DNA of 64,000 bases, taken from Toxonevra muliebris (taxonomy: Eukaryota; Arthropoda; Insecta; Diptera; Pallopteridae). Positions 32,071-43,781 of this stretch are shown piece after piece; within the stretch, counting starts at the first letter, position 1, and each line of letters begins with the position of its first letter. A model generated the notes under the pieces. It saw only the letters and a list, made by a program, of their open reading frames with translations, did not search any database and had not been told where the DNA came from. Made by a program: the position numbers and the translations under genes. The stretch spans positions 148,322,998-148,386,997 of the forward strand of contig OY829326.1 of the NCBI GenBank assembly GCA_963691655.1. The letters run 5' to 3'.

Positions 32071-32259
32071 TTTTCCAACATGGCCACACGGTGGTTATTC
32101 CGGGAACTTTTTGATCAAGGTGGTATAAACCTTAAACTCAACCTTAAAGTATGCAAGTTTTATAATACTAAAATAGACACATTGCGAATGACATTACAAT
32201 GAAGAAAAAAAAACAAATTGGCAGAAGTTTTAAAGTGAAGTAGTTTAGGACTTTTTTTT

Positions 32260-33700
32260 TTTTTTTGATTTTGTAATCGAAAAATAATACTGAAGATTAA
32301 AACTACCTAAGTCTATGTTTTTTTTATTGAAATTTATCCATAAAATATAAAAAAAAATTATTTTGCCAAGAATCCCTTTATACCATAAAGACACAACGAA
32401 ATAGTCCCTATAAAAAAGTAGAAGTGTCAAAACCACCCAAGTACAGCTTTATTTAAGAAATAAGTATATATAGGTAGACACACAAAATAAAGAGATTACG
32501 ATTTTTTGTAATATTTAAAATGTTCACAAAGTGTCTTATTTGGTGTCGTATACTCTCGTTTGTTATGAATTCCCTCATTTTTCATATAAAATTATATGAC
32601 ATAACAATTATACGACAGTATACGACAGCTTGTGAATATCCCAATTATCTTTATTATCCTGCATAAATCCTTAAACATAACAACAAACGTCATTGAAGAA
32701 AATATCAAGAGGTCACTGAAGGTTAAAACCACCTAAGTTAAACTTTTCCAAAGAAATTAACCCTTGAAAGTCCAACATTTTTGTTTTTTACTTTGTAATA
32801 GTTTTTTATACTGAATGTACCATAAGCAAAAATAGCTAACAATCTTCGAAAAAAATATTCCTTATTAAACAATGCTTGGGGTCACTGAAAGTCACAGCAG
32901 CCACTGAGTTTCCAACCAAGCACTCACTACTTGGTAAACTTTTTGTCAAAGCCAATTTGTGAATGAGGTCACTGCCTTGTAAGCTTGTAGTGCCAAGTAC
33001 AACATTTTATAAGGTGTTGCCCATTTACAACTAAAGTTTTTCTCAGTGTGTCCAAAACTGAAATGCAATTCTTTTAACGCATTTGTCCATAATGCCAAAA
33101 TGTACCTTAACCTTTAACTATGAAGGTGAATTTTTTACCTTTTAACTTTATTCAAAAATTTTAGTAAAAAAAAGGTTTTTTGATAATTATTTGTTCTTTG
33201 AATTAATTTTCGATTTTTAATTAAAATAAATCTAAAATTTAAAAACTTTTTTTTTAAGTTCAACAAAACTGGCACTTTATTTCACAAGATGGGGTAAAAT
33301 TTACCACCACCTCCACAGTTAAAGGTTAATGAACTCATATGAGCTTGAATGTCTCGTGTAATCAAACTTCCGATATCTAAAACTGAAATATCGAACATTA
33401 ATTAGGCATCTTTTTGAAGGTTCTGCAACATAATTATAATGCAATTTATACTAAAAAAAACTTATAGTTTCTGAATGAATAGAAATTTATTCGGCTCAAT
33501 GGATAATTTAGCCCTCTATACGATTTAGAGTTATAAATGATACAGTTTTGCGAATGTTTCGTTTTGGTAGGTGATTCATAGATCTTGTTAGTCTATTTTT
33601 ATAGAGTGCATAAACAGTGCACGGCATAAGTGCCAAAGAGAATACCGATACAAATTCCAACGAGATTATAGTGCTACAATATTCAAACTAAAGAAAAACA
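32260..33700. repeat. Dispersed degenerate repeats (AAAACCACCTAAGT motif)
   Basis: TTAAAACYACCTAAGT-type strings recur near 32,297, 32,430 and 32,723, some linked to GGTCACTGAAAG. Inverted copies appear near 35,350 (TTAGGTGGTTATAACC) and 35,465 (AGGTAGTTTTGACTTTCAGT). Around 33,340-33,470 a block starting with GTCTCGTGTAATC recurs, diverged, at 34,829-34,950. This suggests an old local duplication into which the element at 33,732 was later inserted. No coding sequence. Confidence 0.45.
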
Positions 33701-33731
33701 CATTTTTCTATTAGGCCAAAATGTACCCGAC

Positions 33732-34805
33732 CAGGGCCGTAGCCAGAAATTCTTTTTGGGAGGGGTTTTCATTCGAAGAAAATATTCATAAATAATTTTT
33801 ATCAAACCGATTTTTAAATACAATAAATTAAATCGGTGATACTTTTGATAGACCCTTTAAAATTAAAATTTTAGGAAAAATTTTCCAATATTTTTTAATC
33901 TTAACCTCAAAAAAATGGCCAAAAGTGACAAAAAATTCACAGTATAATTAAATTTGTTTAAATAAATGTTATTCAATGTGCTTTCTAATGCATTTTTTTT
34001 ATCGTGAGGAACATAATTTCATTAACTCATTGACTTCCCACTACTGATGATGTACCCAACCTCAAAAAAATTACCAAAAATAGTAGAGGCTCATTTTTTC
34101 AAATGATCACCATTGGTAATTTGAGCCATCAATGATAAGGAACCCGGATGAGGTTAGCTTATATTCCCTAAATTCGTGAAGTCACAGAATTGAAAGAGAT
34201 CTTTCTAGTCATGATGCTCTGAGCAATAATGGGTTACAAACTAATTCCATTTTAAAATTGTCTCCTAAAACTGCATGGGTTTTGCTAATAAGATGGAGTT
34301 TTTGCGAAAGAATTTTTCACGTTGAACACGAATCTGAGGTCAAAAACTTCCCATCACGTCACGTTTTAGGAAAAAAATGGGGTTCAAGCAAGTCTAATTT
34401 TACAAGGATCCGATAATTTTTTCTATATTAATTAATTTTTAAACTTTTCAAACTGATTCAGGACGAAACTTTAAATCAAAAACAGATACTGACCTAGAAA
34501 AACTATAAATGCACGAGTGCTCAGTATCACCTTCTCTTTTTGAATCCATAGTCAAACCTCATGTCGAAGAAAACAAATCGAATTTGATCGCATAGTGTAA
34601 CCAAGATTTCAAATTTATTTTTTATATTTGACTTTTTAGAAAAAAAACCGATGGAAGTAAAAAATATCGTTAAATAGATTTTATTTTGACTTTTTTTTCC
34701 ATGGCAATCAATCTCAAAAATTAGCATAAAGTTTCCACATTTCGGGGGGGGGGCGGGGGAGGGGGAGTCAGAACCCCCAAAACCGCCCCCCTAAATACGG
34801 CCTTG
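33732..34805 (-). mobile_element. hAT-like nonautonomous transposon, copy 3, exact 8 bp target duplication
   Basis: Ends are CAGGGCCGTAGCC (33,732 on) and, on the other strand, CAAGGCCGTATTT (from 34,805 inward). They are flanked by identical 8 bp repeats TACCCGAC (33,724-33,731 and 34,806-34,813). An 8 bp duplication and CAGGG-type ends are the mark of hAT transposons. The interior is the inverted, more diverged version of the copies at 31.3 and 59.2 kb and has a G-rich homopolymer block at 34,744-34,767. No transposase is encoded, so it depends on a hAT transposase elsewhere. Strand is given relative to copy 2 at 59 kb. Confidence 0.85.
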
Positions 34806-34813
34806 TACCCGAC

Positions 34814-37017
34814 TGCATTCACGTTGGCTTCAAGGTCTCTTGTAATCCGATTTCCGATTTCTAAAGTTAAGATTACATATTATTTTTTGATATATTTAAA
34901 GATTCTGCGATGCATAGTGTACTTTTTAATAGCTTTGAGTAATCAAATATCTAAAAAATTTTAAATGAAGGAATTTTTTCCTTTTTCCTCACCACTTCTC
35001 ATTATCTGGAGTCAACTCTTCTCGAATGAAAGCGACAAGGCCTCTAATTTACCCTGAGCTATTTCGAGTTTTTTCTCTACAAATTTAAACATGATGGAAA
35101 ACTTCTGAATTTTGAACTGTTTTCAATCTGAAAAATATATTTCAACAATATACCCAGTGCGAATGAATAACTTTTCAAAGCTAATCTAATAGCTGACTCC
35201 GATCCTAGGTAGAAGACCCAAATATTTGTCGATGAAGAATATTTTCTTCGAACGAAGATTTTGATTTTTTCTAACAGTTATTCCACTATTACACAAAAAA
35301 AACAACATTTTTGTTTCACAGGTTTACTTCTTAAAAAAAAATTGGGCTTAGGTGGTTATAACCTCCAGTTACCCCAAGTATTTTTAAATAAGAAATCTTT
35401 TTTGTAGCTAAAAAACAAATCTGTATTTCAGGGGTTAATCTCGTAAAAAAAAAAGTTTGAATAAGGTAGTTTTGACTTTCAGTGACCCCAATTAGTTTTT
35501 GATGGGAAGTATTCTCTCGATGACCCGATGATGATTATAGCTTGTTCATCATAAACAGATTTCTTTCAAGCATGAAACATGCAGGGGTTAAAATGGAAAA
35601 TTTGTATGTAGGTCTCACATATATGTACTACAATTATGGGCTTTGGATCAGTATAGCGTTTGCCGCATGATAGAGAAAATTTGAGTACAGGGTCGAATCA
35701 GCGATGAATTAGTCTTAAAAAGTTATTTATTCACCATTCGGCATTTTGAGTTGCAATCACAAAAGATTAAAGAGTATGTAGGGAAATTATTTTTTTATCT
35801 ATTTAACATAAAAATTTAATATATTTCTTTGTGTGCAACCAAAAAAACAAAAAAAGTATTAATAAATCACCAAAAAAAAAAAAAGGTTAGTTCAAATAAG
35901 TGCAAAATTTTTCACAACACATAATCACTTCATATTTAAATTGCTGCAGGGAGACAGACACATGAAACGTACACACAAATACACAAAAAAGTATTTCAAT
36001 AATACTTGCATGAAAACATTGTAAGAAAAATTTGTAGCTATGAATGAAAGATGAAAAAAAGAAGCAAGTATAAAAAAAAAATTAGGGGCAAAATTTTTGC
36101 AAGCAATCAGATAAAAATATGAAAAACTTTTGGTCATAAATAATGCGGCAGTACATACATACATATGTACATACAAACACACTTATATTTGTATTCACAT
36201 ACTAACGTATGAGTGCATTCATGCTGTCTCTAGTATATGCTGTTCTACTCTAGTGCTTCATACCACGGTTTTCCTGTTGAGTACAGTCACTATTAAGACA
36301 CAAGGCAAGGCATTAATTTTCTATAAGAATAAGTAAGTGTTTCCACCGTACATACAAAAAAAAAAAAAAACTGCTACTATCATGCAACACTCGAACAGCA
36401 TGAAGTAGTTCTTTCTACTGACTTGTTTAAGTTACCAACACCAAAAAGGCCAAGTTTTCACATATGTACTTGTATTGCTAGCTATCGCTGTTGGTAGCTT
36501 TTTCTGCTACTTGTAGGCTCAGTTTGTATCTTAAATATGATGCCTTGCTTTTACTATACGTGGCAAATATATGTTGCAAGAAAAGCAAGAAAATTGTGTA
36601 GTAACATGTACTAAAAAAGAAGAAGAAAAACAAAAAAAGTTATGTCATGTCACTAAGCTCATTGCAAAGGCTCTTTATAAACTATGCCTGCTACTTTTTA
36701 CTTGTGCCTTTATATATATATATATGTGTGAGTATGTATGTGTGAAAGTACTCATGTTTTCTTGTTATCGCTAATTTCCAGGCTTGATTGTGTAATAACT
36801 CAGTCACTACTTTATTTTATTTTTTATTTCTTTTTTTCATATTTTTATTTCAGCATCTACTTTTTGCATTGGCGAAACTTTGTTGCCAGCAACATATAGG
36901 CCAAGTAATTTTGCATTATAAACTTTTGAGTATCTTCACCACATATTTTCTTTTGTACATATATGTGTCTTTCAAAAATTTAATAATTAAAACATAGTAA
37001 CGTCTATGGTATTCATA
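34814..37017. other. Non-coding stretch
   Basis: Begins with the diverged second copy of the block seen at 33,340. Holds inverted AAAACCACCTAAGT-type motifs near 35,350-35,500, poly-A runs (35,870-35,885, 36,358-36,371) and a TA/TG microsatellite (36,713-36,740). No gene recognised. Confidence 0.5.
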
Positions 37018-37025
37018 GATTGGAG

Positions 37026-37158
37026 CACTAGCGGACACAGAAATTTATCCTGTAATTGGTTTTTATTTATGAGCAACGATCAAAATGTATGAAATTTTTA
37101 TTAGAAAAGGAAAGAGGGTTTAACCTCAAATCCCCCCTCCTGCTTGGATCCGGTAGTG
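37026..37158. mobile_element. Small hAT-like MITE remnant (133 bp)
   Basis: Left end CACTAGCGGACACAG and complement of right end CACTACCGGATCCAAG form an imperfect inverted repeat. The flanking octamers GATTGGAG (37,018-37,025) and TATTGCAG (37,159-37,166) agree at 6 of 8 bases, consistent with an aged hAT target duplication. No coding capacity. Confidence 0.55.
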
Positions 37159-37166
37159 TATTGCAG

Positions 37167-37860
37167 CCTCGTTTTTAGACAAAATTATATTAATTTTATG
37201 TAAGGTGCATTCGATTCGCCTGACTTTATTTAATTTCAGCATCAGTCAAAAGATAATTGATGACTGAAAAATGATTTTGGAAAAAGGCTTTCAAACTAGA
37301 TTGACTATTCACTGATTTAAAAATTATTCGTAATTAAATTTTAAAAGAAGAAATTGTAATAAATGAAATGATTTACATATATTCGCAAATGATTCCATTT
37401 TTTAAATGTCTGATTAAGACTATTGCTACCGATGTTGTTGGAAAAACTTCTAAAATATGTTTCCTAGTTATACTGAATTTTTTAATCATATTTCCAGTCA
37501 TGAATAAAGTAAGATAAATTAGATGAATGAATCGAATCCCCCTCATTCTATATAATTTACTTATTTAATAGGATTTTTGAATAAGAGGACATAAATACGG
37601 TTATATACATTAGATGTGAAGCCACATAGCAGTGAAAAACGAGGCAAACCAGGGAATCAACTGGGAATGAATATTTGGATTTTCGAAAAGGAAAAGCAAG
37701 TATCAGGCAAAAAATGTGGAAAAAAGTAAATAAAACTCGTCATTAAAGATCTCATTTAATGGAGTAATTAAAAAAAAGGGTTGAAAAAAACTGTTGGAGT
37801 TCCTCAATGAGTGCTATATAAGGAATAGCAAAAATCAGAAAAAATATGGAAGGTTGGTTG
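37167..37860. other. Non-coding, nothing recognised
   Basis: A+T-rich, no open frame of note and no repeat match. Confidence 0.5.
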
Positions 37861-37861
37861 G

Positions 37862-38876
37862 TTAAAGTGGTGGTTCGAACCGCAAGTCCGTCCGAATAGG
37901 TTTAAGAAGTTTATTAATTCTTACTTGGGATTGTTCTCCGAGGCTTGGGAAATATGGTTTGCCGGGTGATTTCGCTCTGGTATGTCCTAAAGCCGGACAT
38001 TTACCACTAAGACAGTAGGTTTTAAATGATATTCCAATTTTGGCTGTTTTCTCACCAATTAGTGGTATGAATACTAATTCGGCCTGAGATTCCAGCAGGA
38101 TAGAGCCCACCCGGATTAGCTCGTCTACCCTTTTTTTGCCTTCTATGTTCCGATAACCGGTGCTTCAGAGCAAAGTTCTGCCAAATTAGAAGCCATGATT
38201 GCAGCGATGTTTATTATAAGCGTATGATCCTTAACTGCCTACATTTCTGCCTGGAATACACTTGCTGAGTTAAAGCGGCAGACCGATCGATTAATGCATA
38301 GTCTCCACGAGAGAATTCCTGCTTCAACCCCACAGTCCATCTTGAATCCGTTCATGAATACTGTGATATCGAAATCATTTGGCATGATAAATACCTTTCC
38401 GGAAAGGTAATCGTGACCTTAAGTTTTTATTACAAGTCTCGGTAGGGATAATGTAATTTGTTATATTAGCTATTTGCCGCACATGCGACTGGAGCCGGCT
38501 ACCATCACCGAAAGTTCTATCTTTCCAGCGTTCTGCTTCCTTTAATCTTAATGCTCTCATAGTTGCCAATTATTCGATAAAGTGATCTATTGGGAGTATG
38601 TACAAAAAAGCATTAAGAGCTGCTGAAGGGCATGACCGAATAGATCTTGTAATTCCTATGCAAGATGATTTTTGTAATAGACTCCAAACACTATGTGCAT
38701 TTACTTAATTAATTTTAGCTGGATTCCCCATTTCCTGCAAAGCATTATTTTGTAGATATAATATGAGAAGTTAGCATTCTTCATTCTATGTTCCGTGTTC
38801 TTTCTCCAAATCAGCTTGGAATCCAGGACAACTTCTAAGTATCTGATGTTGATGTTAAAAGAGTCACTTTGTGCAT
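37862..38876 (-). pseudogene. LINE relic with RNase H domain (minus strand)
   Basis: From right to left on the minus strand: RYLEVVLDSKLIWRKNTEHR and KIMLCRKWGIQLKLI (RT thumb of I/Loa-type LINEs, 38,701-38,875); RALRLKEAERWKDRTFGDGS (linker, 38,375-38,569); then RNase H pieces with M-N-G-F-K-M (in place of T-D-G-S-K), S-A-S-V-F-Q-A-E and, later, R-V-D-E-L-I-R-V-G (about 38,050-38,350); and a C-terminal tail to 37,862. Several stops and frame changes. Order matches the relic at 19.8 kb, but residues differ, so it is a different family. Its 5' side is cut by the TA-flanked MITE at 38,879. Confidence 0.7.
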
Positions 38877-38878
38877 TA

Positions 38879-40229
38879 GGGTGATTCTTTAAGTCTAGTA
38901 TATGGAATTTTTGCATGGTGCAAGAATAGCACAAATTGTAAAACTTTCCAATCCGTACAACGAAACAAAAACAGAATACACATCAAACACTTAAAAACTT
39001 TTTCTACAACGATACCAGCGATGCCAACTTGCGGGGAATTCCCCGATTTGCGGGGAATTTTACTAGTTGCGGGAATCGAGGAATGAGCTGTTTTTTGCGG
39101 GGAATTTGAAGTTGTTCAGCTTTTAGTCATAAAAGTCTGTAAAATATTTTTTGTCAAATCTTATGAAATATAAAACGTTTAACTTACGCAATATTTCATA
39201 TTTTGGGTCTTAAAATTATAGGTTTGGAGAAATTGATTTTTAAAAAAGAGTTCTATTTGAAAGTATTATATTTCAAAAGTATTTTGTGAAAATTTCAGAG
39301 AGAGACACGGAGATCTTTCGTAGATATAGACGATTATAACGCCTAGTGCTAGTCAGGCCAAAACAGTCGCGCGGCGCTTCGTCTTCCATTCCGACCGTTC
39401 AAAAAGCTATGCCTTAGTCCAGCACTTTCAGATTAATAACTCTTAATACTTGCTGACTAATCTGTTAACTTAGAAATTACGATCAGCCATCATAATGAAG
39501 ATGAAATATATTTTATATGTTAAAAACCGATAATCAAACCTTTGAATCCGTTTTTCTCAAAACATGCTTTTTGCCATTTTTTAATTGAGTCAAAAGAGAG
39601 CCCATGTCTTCTCCTTTAAGAACTTTGATATCCAAAGTGGGCTGAGGCTTGTTTATCTGTCAAAATGAACGTCCAGTAACTCGAAACAACCCCATCTCCT
39701 TCAAATTTGGTGTGGCAACTACTACCCAATAGGATTAAACTTTGTGCAAGCTTCCGGAGTCAGAAAGTACATTTCTATTAATCTAGCCGGGACTGGTAAA
39801 AATTGGTTTTGAACCGAGAAAGTTCAGGGTCGCCTTAATATAACACTCATTGAGGTCAATTTTAGGTAATTTTTCATTTTTGTAAAATGTTTATATGGAA
39901 AGTGCGTGTCGTGCTGTTATAATATGAAATTATATTGATGCGTGGAATTCGATCGAAAATCGGGGAATTTCTCGAAGGCTATCGGGGAGAAAGAAAATAT
40001 GAGTTGGCATTCCTGAACGGTACCCATGTACATGTTCAATGCAATGAAGTGTAGTATAAATGCAACTCTGTGCCTCTCTCTCTCTCACTCTCTGTGTTTA
40101 CATTTATTTTTCATTTCTTATATACTGCAATTCTACGTTAATGTGCGCTCTCGAATCGTCGTATAATTTAGTATAATATTTTTGCATTTTGTGCTATCGT
40201 GCAATTATACTAGACTTAGAGAATCACCC
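38879..40229. mobile_element. TA-flanked MITE (host of a nested hAT-like element)
   Basis: Terminal inverted repeats of 24 bp (38,879-38,902 and 40,206-40,229, beginning GGGTGATTC, one mismatch) are bounded by TA on both sides (38,877-38,878 and 40,230-40,231). Removing the 1,000 bp hAT-like insert and one 8 bp duplication leaves about 343 bp with no coding sequence. That is a Tc1/mariner-type MITE. It abuts the RNase H-type LINE relic. Confidence 0.8.
39016..40015. mobile_element. hAT-like nonautonomous transposon (1,000 bp) nested in the MITE
   Basis: The left end CAGCGATGCCAACT and the complement of the right end CAGGAATGCCAACT form terminal inverted repeats of hAT type. The flanking octamers AACGATAC (39,008-39,015) and AACGGTAC (40,016-40,023) agree at 7 of 8. 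Subterminal GCGGGGAATT strings repeat at the left end (39,032, 39,052, 39,098) and as ATCGGGGA near the right end, possible transposase-binding repeats. No ORF of note inside. Confidence 0.8.
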
Positions 40230-40231
40230 TA

Positions 40232-41887
40232 TTGAGTTGCAAATTGTTAAATCTGGGTTGGCTTAGTGAATTTTGGAAAATAGCTAAAACTATGAAAAAT
40301 TCCACAAGCCGCCAAAATTTTAAGCCAAGAATCAGATAATACATCAGCAAAGGTTTGTATCGTGCTGAATCCGAATTTGACCTCAGAATAGCCCAGCAAA
40401 TCAGGTTATAAAGATATTCTAACCTAAAAGTGCAAAAAACAGGATTTTTCCTATATGTAAGGTCGTGCAGCATCAAGAAATAATTTTCTTTTAAAAATAT
40501 TGCAATGGTATCTAGAATCTACTGAATTTGGCAAGTTCGCCGATATTCGGAAACTGAGTAACATCAGATAAGAAAGCAAATCAACTGGTGAGCTCAAAAA
40601 GCAATACTTTCAGATACCGAAACAATATTTTTGAAAAAAATTATCCCTTGATATTACATGACCTCAAATATAGCGAAAAAGTGATTTTGTACTTTTAGAT
40701 TAGAATATCTCTAAAACTTGACGTGAAGTTATTTCGCGAATGTATGATCTGATTCTTAGTTCTGAAGGTCAATCAAATTTTGTCGACCTGTGTTCTCAAT
40801 GCGCAAAATTTTCTAATACCTTCGAGTTCACTGGAAAAAAATTTAAAAGATTCTAAAATGATCCCGTCCTATGTTTGCGTGGAACGTTTTTGAAAATAAA
40901 TAAAATAATTTTAATAATTTAAAATTTTTTCTGAGACCATTAAAATTACAGTATATAAATTTTTTCAATATCTATAAAACGAAGGATTTCAGCGCTACAA
41001 CTTTCTCTATCGCAAATCAAACCACAAAAATTATCATTGACCTTCGAAAGTTGTTGCTGTTGTTATTGCTGGGGCAGTTCTGAAATTGAAATGGAAATGA
41101 TTGCAAAAATTTCAACATAAAAACTTTTATCATAAATTTCGAAACAGCTGCCAAAAAATAATACTTCAAACAATAACAACGAGGAATGAGGGTGAGAAGG
41201 TGTTGAAGTAATATTACAAGTACATACTACAAGTAGACATAACCATCCATATACATATTTACGAAAAGATATTGTCTGCAGCAATCAGCAATTCATTCAA
41301 TAGACAATTGTGCGTCGCTCGCTTTATGGCAGCAGACGCACAATAACGATGAAGGCCAACCACACAACTACCTCCAATATGTACGAGAAAGTACAGTAGG
41401 CACTTGCATATTTAAGTAAATACGAAAAACAAAAAAGCAACAATGAGTGGTTACTATTGGAATTCACATTATAAAGGTCAAAGTTAAAGGAAAAAGAGAA
41501 ATACTGATATCAAAATATTAATATGAAAAAGATTGTAGGATATTTAAAAGTGATGGGAGAAATTCTATATAGAGGAGAAATTCCATACAGATGAAATGTT
41601 AGTGAAAGAAACTGATATCTGATCCTAGGGGGGTTTGGCAGATAACTTACCCCCTTTCTGAAGAATATTTCATACATTTTGGTGGATAATGAATAAAAAG
41701 AAAATTTAAAGGGGTGAAAAAATTAAACCCTCTTCTACTTTTGAATATCTCTAGAACGGCTAGTGATTGTAATTATTTTTGAATCATTTTTGTTCCAAAA
41801 CCTCGTTGTCTAAATTAACCTAACTGTTCTGTGACTAAAATTTAATAGGGAAGCATCAACAATTGAGAACAAGTTAATCCTTTTGAT
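40232..41887. other. Non-coding, nothing recognised
   Basis: A+T-rich with short CAA/ACA runs. No gene or matched repeat. Repeated phrasing around 40,390 and 40,680 (AGATTAGAATATCT-like) hints at old local duplication. Confidence 0.4.
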
Positions 41888-42293
41888 ACAAATTGTGCAT
41901 ATCGCTCGTTTGCTGCAAGACTGTCATAAGTCATAAAGCAAATATTCGAGAAAATAGCATTTTAATATTTAAAATGCGGTAGAATACGGGGACAGTTCAA
42001 AAGATACCGTTATGACTTTTTTATCCAAGAAAGATTATTAAATAACAGTTAATTTTGCATGCTTAATTCGAAAATTTTCAACTTTTTTTTGAGCAAATCG
42101 CATTTAAAATTCCCACTCCGTAGAACCCAATAAAGACAAATAATCTTCTCATGCGAAAAGTTTATAAGATACCGTTATGATTTTTTTTACAGAAGGTAAA
42201 GAATTAAATAACAGTTATTTGTGCATACTTAACTCTAATTTTTTTTTTTTATTATAACAGTCTTGCTGCAAATCAACGATATCTAATTTGTGA
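41888..42293. repeat. Foldback-like element with internal direct repeats
   Basis: Imperfect inverted repeats of about 40 bp at 41,888-41,930 and 42,252-42,293 (shared core GCAAGACTGT / ACAGTCTTGC) enclose two direct copies of a block about 167 bp apart. Each block starts GATACCGTTATGA (42,003 and 42,170) and includes TTAAATAACAGTTA. No coding sequence. Confidence 0.55.
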
Positions 42294-43780
42294 GACTAAG
42301 AAACAAAATTTTGTGGTCACAAAAGAGTATGAAATTTGTTTTACAAATAAAGGAACAGAGCTTTTCAGAATGAAAACATTAACAGATTTTGTAAGAAAAT
42401 ACGAATAGTTTACAAAATTACAATAACAAAAAGCTACTGCATACTAACACAGAAAATATTCTACAAAATTGTTTGAAATTCTATTTTAAACAAACATTTT
42501 AAAACTATGCATTATTTCAACTTAAATAAATAATAATGAACTTAATAAAATAAATACGGATAAAGTATAATAATAAAAAAGAAGTAAAAAAGTATGTGCA
42601 AAAAAAAACGAAACCAAAAACAAATACGCCAACGAAAAAAACTTATAGTGAGGAATAATTTTAATGGTGTTAAATTAATATATCCTGTCAACGTGCGTAT
42701 GAAGAAGGAAGAAAAGCTGCACAAGAAGGAAAAGTTTAAAAAATGTTTTTTTATTGAAATCCCAAATGGCATGACAAACAAACAAAAATGCAAACGAACG
42801 AAAAAACGAACAAATAAACAAATAAACCGAGACAAACAAGCGACAAGCAACCAACAATGGATGGAGGAGTTGACTCAATAGATGCAAACCAACAAAAAAA
42901 ATGGTAAATGGAGCCTGAAAGATAGAGAATAAGGGAAAGAGAGAGAAAGGGCGAGAGAGAGAGAAGGAAGTAGTAAAAATAAGTAAGAGCTGCTGAGCTC
43001 TGAATATGAAAAACTCAACACCCGCACAAAAAAAATCCCGCAGGACAAATAATTTCAATTTTTCTTTCAACTTTTTTTTACGCTTTTTTATTCTGTTTAT
43101 TTTTGTTAAGAAGCACCCAGGCGAAACAGCTTAAGTAGAGTTTATGCATGTTTTAAGCCATTAATATGCGGCCAAAAAAAAAAAAAAATAATGAATGGGG
43201 AAAAAAAGTGAAAGAAAAGGTAGTGCAAGTTGAATTGAATGTGAAAATGGGAATGTGAAACACAATTGGGGACAAAGGTCGAGTGGATTATTTTTTTTTT
43301 TCTTTTTTTGTATTTTTTCATAAGTGGAATAAAGTTTAGCGTGCGCTTAAGATAACAATTTTTGCTATTCTTTTAGCAAAGTAGGTAAATATTTTTATTA
43401 TTATGTTCAAATTTCTTAAAACATCATATATTTAAATTAGCTTTTAAAATTTGAAAAAAAGATAATTTTTTATTCATAATCTAAAAAAAACTAACATTCA
43501 GCCTCTTGCATTGAATATTGCATAAAGTTAATAGAAATAGTGCCAAACGAATTGCACCCTATTAAAAAATTGCATCAATTTGGGTTTGCTTTTAACTTTA
43601 CTAACAAATAGGGTTGAACATTGTAACGTTAATTATTTTGTCGTAATAGACTAAACAGATTGAATGCGACAGTGAGGCGACTGGACCCGGCAAAACTTAA
43701 GGCAAGTATATTATTTTGTAGACGAACAAGTTGACGACAGGATGACGACGTATACTTCAAATCAAAGCCTAAACCGGAAG
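42294..43780. other. Non-coding stretch, purine-rich patches
   Basis: Contains a GA-rich microsatellite (42,930-42,965), A-rich tracts and a T run near 43,291-43,308. Mid-sized frames on both strands here are low-complexity (Lys-rich or Phe-rich) and unsupported. Confidence 0.5.
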
Positions 43781-43781
43781 T

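Larger units (their letters stand above)
30863..32123 (-). mobile_element. Composite element: mariner ends around a hAT-like core
   Basis: The outer inverted repeats match closely (30,863-30,888, CCACCTTGATCAAAAAGTTC, and its complement at 32,098-32,123), each beside TA, as in mariner elements. Inside the left part (30,895-31,270, minus strand) lies the 3' half of a mariner-type transposase: RCLREAIRRKRPELW, then N-S-P-D-L and KKPLRGTRFSSREEV in shifted frames. The rest (about 31,273-32,070) is not mariner but about 800 bp almost identical to the core of the hAT-like element at 59,202-60,136, lacking that element's own ends. The 5' half of the mariner gene is missing. Only the two mariner ends could still be recognised by a transposase supplied elsewhere. 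Confidence 0.75.

Noticed and set aside
42594..43070. Lys-rich and Phe-rich frames on both strands
   Set aside because: Both come from a purine-rich/pyrimidine-rich low-complexity tract; no domain, no start context.
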